Shown here: positions 58,533 to 64,000 of the stretch, one piece after another
Numbering within the stretch: position 1 is the first letter of the stretch
How the letters are laid out: every line of letters starts with the position of its first letter
Source: Amycolatopsis sp. NBC_00345
GTDB taxonomy: Bacteria; Actinomycetota; Actinomycetes; Mycobacteriales; Pseudonocardiaceae
NCBI RefSeq assembly: GCF_036116635.1
Contig: NZ_CP107995.1
Location: forward strand, 2,852,001-2,916,000
Direction of reading: 5' to 3'
DNA: 64,000 bases
Program-made: the position numbers and the translations under genes
Notes under the pieces: model-generated
What the model saw: the letters and a program-made list of their open reading frames with translations, nothing else
Databases searched by the model: none
Told to the model about the DNA's origin: nothing

Positions 58533-58563
58533 CCCCGAGCGCCTGACGAACACCCCCTGACCC
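58511..58563 (+). repeat. 28-bp tandem duplication over the MarR stop codon
   Basis: GCGCCTGACGAACACCCCCTG with a following ACCC occurs at 58511-58535 and again at 58539-58563. The first copy holds the MarR stop; the second lies in the gap before the isochorismatase gene. Confidence 0.85.
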
Positions 58564-58573
58564 GAGGAAACCC

Positions 58574-59140
58574 ATGCCTGTCACCACCCTCGACCCGAAG
58601 ACCGCGCTGATCGTGGTGGACCTCCAGCGCGGCATCGTCGAGCTGCCCCTCGCGCACTCGGTCGCCGACGTGGTCGAGCGCGCCACCACCCTCGTGCGCG
58701 CCTTCCGCGCCCACGGGCTGCCGGTCGTGCTGGTCAACGTCGCCGGCACCCCGGCGGGCCGGACCGACGCGGGCGCCGTGCGCGCCACTTTCCCAGACGG
58801 CTGGACCGACCTGATCCCCGAGCTGGACCAGCAGCCCGACGACATCCTCGTCACCAAGCACACCCGCAGCGCCTTCACCGGCACCCGCCTGGAGGAGCAC
58901 CTGCGCGCGCTCGACGTCAGCCAGGTGGTGATCGCCGGCATCGCCACCAGCAGCGGCGTCGAGTCCACCGCCCGCGACGCGCACGAGCACGGCTTCCACG
59001 TCACCCTGCCCGCCGACGCGATGACGGACCGGACGACGGCCCGGCACGAGCACAGCTTCGCGGAGGTCTTCCCGCGCATCGCCGAGACCGGAACCACCAA
59101 GGACGTGCTCGACGTGCTCGCGCTGGGGCGCCGCGCCTGA
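58574..59140 (+). CDS. Isochorismatase-family hydrolase
   Basis: This is a 188-aa cysteine-hydrolase-fold protein. TALIVVDLQRGIVELPL supplies the catalytic aspartate, DDILVTKHTRSAFTGTRLEEHLR the lysine. VVIAGIATSSGVESTARDA has serine where many family members have the catalytic cysteine (GVxTSxxVxxTA type), so hydrolase activity is uncertain. It is probably regulated by the MarR gene in front. Confidence 0.88.
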   Translation: MPVTTLDPKTALIVVDLQRGIVELPLAHSVADVVERATTLVRAFRAHGLPVVLVNVAGTPAGRTDAGAVRATFPDGWTDLIPELDQQPDDILVTKHTRSAFTGTRLEEHLRALDVSQVVIAGIATSSGVESTARDAHEHGFHVTLPADAMTDRTTARHEHSFAEVFPRIAETGTTKDVLDVLALGRRA

Positions 59141-59141
59141 T

Positions 59142-59912
59142 TCAGGCGCCCGGCTTGCCGAACAGCCCGGAGAACTGCCGCTCGACCTCGTCGAACTGCT
59201 GCTGGGTGAGCCGGCCGTCGCGGACCATCCCGCGCAGCTGGTCCAGCGCCGTGCCCAGGCCGCGGGCGCTCGCCTCGTGGATGTGGGACGCGAGGTCGCT
59301 CGGCACGCCGTCGGACCCGGACACCGTGACCGTGCGGGTGGTGAACACCGACGGGCCGTCCTGGCGGAACGTCGTCGACGAGCTTTTCCCCTGCTGCCGG
59401 AACATCTCGTCGATCCGGGCCTGCCGCTTCCGGTCCGCGCGCCCGGCCAGGTCGGCGGCGAGCGCGATGAGGTCGTCGGCCACCACGGCCTTCGCCGGGT
59501 CGGCCAGGTCGTAGGCGATCGTGGCGGGGGTGCCCTCGGGCAACGCCGCCGTGGTGCGCTCGACCGCGCGGATCGGCGTGCCGGTGGACCTCGACTCGAA
59601 GGTCAGCTTCCGCACCGTGCGCCCGTTCACCCTGGTCCCGGTGTAGGCCACGTCCACCAGCAGGGCGGGCACCCGCAAGCCGGTGTCCAGCAGCCGCCTG
59701 CGCGTCCGGGCCACGACCTGCCAGCGCACGAGCAACGTCGCCGTCACGGCCACGATCCCTACCGCGATGGCGCCGAAGACGACCGCCAGCACGAGAAGTC
59801 CCGGCTCCGGCGTGATCAGGTACGCGCGGCCGAACACCAGCGACAACGGCGCCGACCACACCAATTGGGCAAGCAGGACCACAACCAGGATCCAGCGGGT
59901 GCTACGCGGCAT
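59142..59912 (-). CDS. Membrane protein with DUF3592-like and SHOCT domains
   Basis: This is a 256-aa protein with two N-terminal transmembrane helices (WILVVVLLAQLVWSAPLSLVF; PGLLVLAVVFGAIAVGIVAVTATLLV), a beta-rich middle and the C-terminal SHOCT motif LDQLRGMVRDGRLTQQQFDEVERQF. It converges on the isochorismatase gene with one base between stops. Function unknown. Confidence 0.78.
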   Translation of the reverse strand: MPRSTRWILVVVLLAQLVWSAPLSLVFGRAYLITPEPGLLVLAVVFGAIAVGIVAVTATLLVRWQVVARTRRRLLDTGLRVPALLVDVAYTGTRVNGRTVRKLTFESRSTGTPIRAVERTTAALPEGTPATIAYDLADPAKAVVADDLIALAADLAGRADRKRQARIDEMFRQQGKSSSTTFRQDGPSVFTTRTVTVSGSDGVPSDLASHIHEASARGLGTALDQLRGMVRDGRLTQQQFDEVERQFSGLFGKPGA

Positions 59913-59990
59913 GCAGTGAACTTAGCCAGCCCAGCGCCGGAGTCAATCGTCCGGTCGGACGCCGTGCCCGACGCCTCGTCAGGCAGCTCG

Positions 59991-60842
59991 TCAGGCAGCG
60001 GCGGACGGGCCCGCGGCCAGCGACTCGACCCGGCCCATCGGGCCGTTGTAGTAGTTCTGGTCGCCGGGCAGGCTGCCGGAGCGCGAGAACTGCCAGATGC
60101 TCTGCTTGTCCCAGCCCGCGGGCAGCTCCCCCACCTCGGTCGCGTAGCGGGCGAGCCACAGCGGGTCGGTGTTCCCGAAGCGGTTCGCGTTGCCGGTGCA
60201 GAGCTTCCACCACGTGGTGCTGGTGTAGATCAGCGCGCTGCGTTTCTCTTTCGCCAGGTAGGTGCTGGTGAAGTCGGCGATCCAGTTCGTCATGTCCGCC
60301 GGGCTCTTGCCGTAACAGGCGTCGCCGTAAGGGTTGTACTCGATGTCGAGCGCGCCGGGCAGCGTTTTGCCGTCCGCGTTCCAGGCACCGCCGTTCGCGA
60401 TGAAGTACTCGGCCTGCTGCGCGCCGCTGGAGACGTCCGGGCGGGCGAAGTGGTAGGCGCCGCGGATGATCCCGGCCCCGTGCGCGCCGTCGTACTGCCC
60501 GCCGAACTGCGGGTTGACGAACCCGGTGCCCTCGGTGGCCTTGACGTAGGTGAACCGCGCGCCCGATCCGCTGGCCGCCGCCCAGTCGACCGCGCCCTGG
60601 TGGCCGCTGACGTCGTGGCCCAGGGTCTGGTCGGCAGCGTCCGCGCGCGAGGTGCCCGGGCTGCCGTGCACCCCTTCGTGCGCCTCGATCTGCGAGCCCG
60701 CGTAGTTGTCCGCGGCACGGGAATAGTCGGCGGCGGCCGCTGGCCCCGCGGTGATCAATCCCCAGGGCAGGGTCGCGCCGACAGCGAGCAGCAACCCTGT
60801 CCGCCACCGTCCGCCACGCTCGTTTCCCGGCACTTCGCGCAT
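59991..60842 (-). CDS. Secreted GH25 lysozyme
   Basis: This is a 283-aa precursor. ATG 60842 has GGAG 5 bases upstream; an ATG 13 codons earlier is less well placed. Signal peptide GRWRTGLLLAVGATLPWGLITAGPAAA. The GH25 barrel shows LGHDVSGHQGAVDWAAASGSGARFTYVKATEGTGFVNPQF and the catalytic D-x-E in GALDIEYNPYG. It cleaves peptidoglycan outside the cell. Confidence 0.92.
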   Translation of the reverse strand: MREVPGNERGGRWRTGLLLAVGATLPWGLITAGPAAAADYSRAADNYAGSQIEAHEGVHGSPGTSRADAADQTLGHDVSGHQGAVDWAAASGSGARFTYVKATEGTGFVNPQFGGQYDGAHGAGIIRGAYHFARPDVSSGAQQAEYFIANGGAWNADGKTLPGALDIEYNPYGDACYGKSPADMTNWIADFTSTYLAKEKRSALIYTSTTWWKLCTGNANRFGNTDPLWLARYATEVGELPAGWDKQSIWQFSRSGSLPGDQNYYNGPMGRVESLAAGPSAAA

Positions 60843-61000
60843 TCCGGCTCCGATCTCGGCATTGGCAGGTCCGGTGATCATGGTGCCTGCGCCGTCCCGG
60901 CCCCGCGAGCCATCTGTCACTCGTTCGTGGCCGGCGGAACGAGACGGGCCGCCGGACCAGGTGATTGCCTGGCCCGGCGGCCCCTTAGAAACCCTTACGC

Positions 61001-62272
61001 TCAGCCGATCTGCTGCGCCAGCGCCGGGACGAACTTGGCCGCGTCGAGGGTGCCCCAGCCGGACACGATGTCGAAGCCCTTGGCCGCTTCGTAGCCGTCC
61101 ACGCCGCCGGTGGCGTTGCTGCCCGAGGTCACGTCCACGAGGCCGTTGGCCGTCGCGTCGGCGCCGATCTTGTACAGCGCCGGGTTGATGAAGCCCAGTC
61201 CCTTGCCCGCCTTCTGCGACGCGAGCGCGACGACCGCCGCGAACAGCGGCGAGGACTGCGAGGTGCCCGACGTGCCGAGCAGCGAGATGTCCGGCAGCGA
61301 ACGGCCGGTGGCCTTGGTGGTCTGGTCCACGTCGGCCTGCCAGTCCGGCGCGGGGTACTCGTGCGACACGCCGCCGCCCGACTCCGGCCACACCGTGTCG
61401 GGCGAGGTCCGGGTGCCGCTGGAGTCCAGGTGCAGCACGGTGCCGCCGACGGCGGTCACGTAGGAGTTCGCGGCCGGGAAGCTCACGACCTTCTTGCCCC
61501 AGGGCGTGTTGTCCTTCTTCGTGCCGGTCGAGCCGTCGTCTCCGGTGGACGCGGTGACCGTGATGCCGGCGTCGGTCGCCTTCTTGAAGTGCGCGTCGAG
61601 GCCGTGCAGCTGCGCGGAGTTGTCGAAGTCGTCCTCCGGCGTGCCGAGGCTCATCGAGATGACGTTCGCGGAGTGGTGGTCGGCCAGGTAGTCGATGGCC
61701 GTCATCATGTCCGGGAACCCGTCGATGCCCTGGGTTTCCGAGGTCGGCGTGGCGACGACGAGGATCTTCGCCTTCGGCGCCAGCGTGTGGAACATGGCGA
61801 CGTCGAGGTCGGTCTCACCACCCCAGCTCGAGCAGTCGGCCGGCGTGCCGGGGTCGCCGCACGCCGGGACCTTGCCCGCGGGCTCGACGATCTGGACGTC
61901 CGCGGCGGGCAGGCCGTGCGACTTCGAGTAACTGTCTATGTAGGACTGGATGTCCTTGTCCCCGTACGAGACGACCGTCGCCAGCGTGGTGCCGGTGCCG
62001 TCGATTCCCTGGTCGTACAACGGTTTTGTGTTGTACGCGGTCTGGAGGCTGTTGCCGGTCGCCGCGAGCGCGCGGTCGGTCAGCGCCGCGCGTTCCTGCG
62101 GGGACTTCGCCCCGGCCAGCAGCGAAGCCGCCGAGCTGAACTGGTGATGCTTGGCCACCGGCGCCGCGGTCGCCGGTGCCCCGGCGGCGCACAACGACAG
62201 GGCGGCAGCAGCCCCCACGGTCAGCGCCAGTGTCCGGCGCGGGCGAGAGGTCTTGCCGAGCTGAGCAGCCAT
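61001..62272 (-). CDS. Secreted S53 sedolisin-like peptidase
   Basis: This is a 423-aa protein. Signal peptide ALTVGAAAALSLCAAGAPATA. S53 features are the E-x3-D pair in GGETDLDVAMFHTLAPKA, the oxyanion aspartate in TASTGDDGS and the serine in SGTSQSSPLFAAV. The pro-domain is short compared with classic sedolisins. GGAAGG lies 5 bases before ATG 62272. Confidence 0.9.
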   Translation of the reverse strand: MAAQLGKTSRPRRTLALTVGAAAALSLCAAGAPATAAPVAKHHQFSSAASLLAGAKSPQERAALTDRALAATGNSLQTAYNTKPLYDQGIDGTGTTLATVVSYGDKDIQSYIDSYSKSHGLPAADVQIVEPAGKVPACGDPGTPADCSSWGGETDLDVAMFHTLAPKAKILVVATPTSETQGIDGFPDMMTAIDYLADHHSANVISMSLGTPEDDFDNSAQLHGLDAHFKKATDAGITVTASTGDDGSTGTKKDNTPWGKKVVSFPAANSYVTAVGGTVLHLDSSGTRTSPDTVWPESGGGVSHEYPAPDWQADVDQTTKATGRSLPDISLLGTSGTSQSSPLFAAVVALASQKAGKGLGFINPALYKIGADATANGLVDVTSGSNATGGVDGYEAAKGFDIVSGWGTLDAAKFVPALAQQIG

Positions 62273-62426
62273 TCTGTTCCTTCCGGCGGCTCCCGCTGGT
62301 GCGGGATTTTCGGGGTGTGCCACCGGATTAAAACTCTCCCACCCCAGCGCTGCCACGGCCATTGGTCGCGGATGCCCCCAAGCGATCAGCAAGCGGACGA
62401 AGCGGACAGCGGGCCGGGCGCGACGC

Positions 62427-64000
62427 TCAAGCCCCGCTGAACGCCGTCGCGAACACGTGCAGCTGCTTGGCCACCGGCAAGGTCACGAAGGCGACCGGTT
62501 TCCCGGCGGTCAGCGGCACCGACGCCGCGTACAGGCTCACCTTCTGGTCGTGCGGATACGTGCTGCCCGCCGGCCGGTTCCAGTACGGCGTGGTGGCCAC
62601 CAGGACGCAGCCGTCGACGGCCTGGTTGGCGTACCAGTCCGCGACGGTGAGCGTCGAGGTGGACGTGGTGCCGTCGGTGTAGGTCACGGTGACCGGGCCG
62701 CTCTGGGTGCCGTTGGTGCCGGCCGCGAGGAAGGACAGCGCCGAGCCCGAGCCGGGCAGGGTGATGCTCTGGCCGGCGGCGGTGACGGTGTCGGCCTGGC
62801 CCGCCGGGACGTCCGGCCAGGTGAACGTCGCCGGGCCGGATTTCACCGGCCCGCCCGGGTTCACGCCGGCGGAAGCGAGCGCCTGCGCGGAAAAGCTGAA
62901 GCCCGCGCCGTCGAGGTTGCCCGGGGCCGGGTTCGCGTCGTCGGTCACGCCGACGTCGGTGTACGCGGCGGCCAGGCTCGGGTAGGACACCTGCACGGTC
63001 GCCGAGCCGGCGCCGGTCGATCCGCCCGCGTACCGCGTGGTGGCCGCGAGGTTCGCCGGGCCGGGAGCGGCGGCGGGCGCGGCGGTCACCGACCAGGTCG
63101 TCGACACCGTCTGTCCCGGTCGGACAGTCCGGAACAGCGCCGGTGTACGCGGGGTCGCGGTCCAGCCCTTCGGGAGCGACAGGCCGGTGACAGCGTCACG
63201 CACCGGCTCGGTGGCGCCGTTGGTGAACGCGGTGGTCACCGAGAGCGTCTTGCCGCCGGTCGCGATCGCGGGCGCGGTCACCTTCGTGAACCGCGGCCCG
63301 GACGTCCGGTCGACGCGGAAACCGCCTGACAGCGGCAGGTTCCGCGAGGAGTCGCCGACGCGGACGGTGTACTGGCCGACGCCGAGTTCCCACGCGTGCG
63401 CGTCGCTGCTCCAGTAGGACGCGTCCTGCGCGGTGAGGTCGAGCTGCACCCGTTTCGTCTGGTGCGGCTGGAGGTCGACCTTCTGGAAGCCCTTGAGCTG
63501 GCTGGCCGGCTCGCCGGTGGCCGCGGGGTCGCTCAGGTACAGCTGTGCCACCTCCGAGCCCGGCCGCGCGCCGGTATTGGTGACGTCGGCGCTGACCTGG
63601 AGCCGCCCGTTCTCACCCAGGGTGGAGCCGTCGACCTTCAGGTTCGAGAACTGGAAGCTGGTGTAGGAAAGCCCATAGCCGAACGGGTAGAGCGGGGCGA
63701 GGTTCTGCTTGTCGTACCAGCGATAGCCGACGTCGAGCCCCTCCGAGTACTGGACCTTGCCGTCCACGCCGGGCCACTGCTGCGGTGTCGAGGCGGGCAC
63801 CTGCTCCAGCGAGGCGGGGAAGGTGACCGGCAGCTTGCCGGACGGCGTGGTGTCGCCGAAGAGCAGCGAGGCGATCGCGTTGCCCGACTCCTGGCCCGGA
63901 TACCACGCCTCGAAGACGCCCTTGACCTTCGCCAGCCACGGCATCGTCACGGCGGAGCCGGTGTTGAGCACGACGACGGTGTTCGGGTTGGCCGCGGCGA
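62427..64000 (-). CDS. GH3 beta-glucosidase-like enzyme, C-terminal part (5' end outside window)
   Basis: The frame is open to the right edge, where it reads ANPNTVVVLNTGSAVTMPWL, part of the GH3 C-terminal domain. It continues FEAWYPGQESGNAIASLLFGDTTPSGKLPVTFP and PFGYGLSYTSFQFSNL, then the fibronectin-III-like domain (VTNTGARPGSEVAQLYL) and a further ~300 residues with an alpha-galactosidase/NEW3-type domain. The catalytic N-terminal domain is beyond the window. A polysaccharide-degrading enzyme outside the cluster. Confidence 0.92.
   Translation of the reverse strand, partial: AAANPNTVVVLNTGSAVTMPWLAKVKGVFEAWYPGQESGNAIASLLFGDTTPSGKLPVTFPASLEQVPASTPQQWPGVDGKVQYSEGLDVGYRWYDKQNLAPLYPFGYGLSYTSFQFSNLKVDGSTLGENGRLQVSADVTNTGARPGSEVAQLYLSDPAATGEPASQLKGFQKVDLQPHQTKRVQLDLTAQDASYWSSDAHAWELGVGQYTVRVGDSSRNLPLSGGFRVDRTSGPRFTKVTAPAIATGGKTLSVTTAFTNGATEPVRDAVTGLSLPKGWTATPRTPALFRTVRPGQTVSTTWSVTAAPAAAPGPANLAATTRYAGGSTGAGSATVQVSYPSLAAAYTDVGVTDDANPAPGNLDGAGFSFSAQALASAGVNPGGPVKSGPATFTWPDVPAGQADTVTAAGQSITLPGSGSALSFLAAGTNGTQSGPVTVTYTDGTTSTSTLTVADWYANQAVDGCVLVATTPYWNRPAGSTYPHDQKVSLYAASVPLTAGKPVAFVTLPVAKQLHVFATAFSGA

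Noticed and set aside
1..64000. CRISPR arrays, tRNA and rRNA genes
   Set aside because: No regularly spaced short repeats and no tRNA/rRNA consensus were seen by eye on either strand. The VDG and MFS repeats are in-frame protein repeats.
1..64000. Enediyne PKS core (PKSE, E-genes) to confirm an enediyne cluster
   Set aside because: None is present in the window, so the enediyne idea is kept only as a hypothesis.

Overview
The window is very GC-rich actinobacterial DNA with GTG starts, GTGA/ATGA gene overlaps, twin-arginine signals and secreted sedolisin, GH25 and GH3 enzymes. It fits an antibiotic-producing Pseudonocardiales or Streptomyces-like genome; the genus is inference. About 3.6-53 kb reads as one large glycoside-type natural-product gene cluster. 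The left edge carries the end of an NRPS gene (A-PCP, Thr-like specificity code) and a decayed zone with a frameshifted DUF5131 pseudogene, a hairpin array and an IS110 transposase remnant. The right 11 kb is ordinary chromosome: regulators, a trypsin-like protease, a PD-(D/E)XK-like protein, MarR/isochorismatase, GH25, sedolisin and a partial GH3.

Layout. 3.6-14.3 kb: a Nudix-like protein, an RmlA homologue with an internal deletion, an AKR12-type sugar ketoreductase, a molybdopterin oxidoreductase with a HAF-repeat lipoprotein, then an operon of a TylF-type methyltransferase, a TylM1/DesVI-type N-methyltransferase, a formylglycine-generating-enzyme (FGE)-like protein and a MoaD/ThiS-like protein. 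ArsR, DUF899 and homocysteine methyltransferase genes follow. 14.4-21.6 kb: a GliT-like flavoprotein, a four-gene operon (AarF kinase, beta-propeller, PRMT-like methyltransferase, large conserved unknown) and a beta-propeller/ATP-grasp pair. 21.7-33.3 kb: O-methyltransferase, NDP-hexose 2,3-dehydratase, class V PLP enzyme and a signal-less SBP-5 protein on the plus strand; on the minus strand GT, DegT aminotransferase, UDP-sugar dehydrogenase, UDP-glucuronate decarboxylase-like SDR and a second SBP-5 protein. 33.5-37.5 kb: a second FGE-like/MoaD-like pair, a GT and a B12-radical SAM enzyme. 37.5-46.3 kb: SDR, split transketolase, two SRPBCC proteins, a third GT, a DrrAB-type ABC exporter, a methyltransferase and an AhpD-like protein. 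46.4-52.8 kb: two secreted right-handed beta-helix proteins flank a neocarzinostatin-family apoprotein with its MFS exporter and a Tat-exported BBE-type flavin oxidase.

How it may work together. The UDP-sugar dehydrogenase, decarboxylase and aminotransferase trio is the pathway known for aminopentoses such as those of calicheamicin and maduropeptin. The 2,3-dehydratase plus AKR give a 2-deoxyhexose. Three GTs attach sugars, and several methyltransferases plus an exported oxidase would finish the molecule. The neocarzinostatin-like protein beside an MFS pump, and two SRPBCC proteins of the CalC structural class, suggest a chromoprotein or enediyne-like product. No enediyne PKS core is present here, so this remains a hypothesis.

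Most unusual features. Two copies of an FGE-like/ubiquitin-like gene pair look like a sulfur or oxidative tailoring module that I do not recognise as described. Many gene families occur in pairs. A shared promoter word, CACTAT-N6-CTTAA (reverse TTAAG-N6-ATAGTG), lies in five intergenic regions of the cluster.
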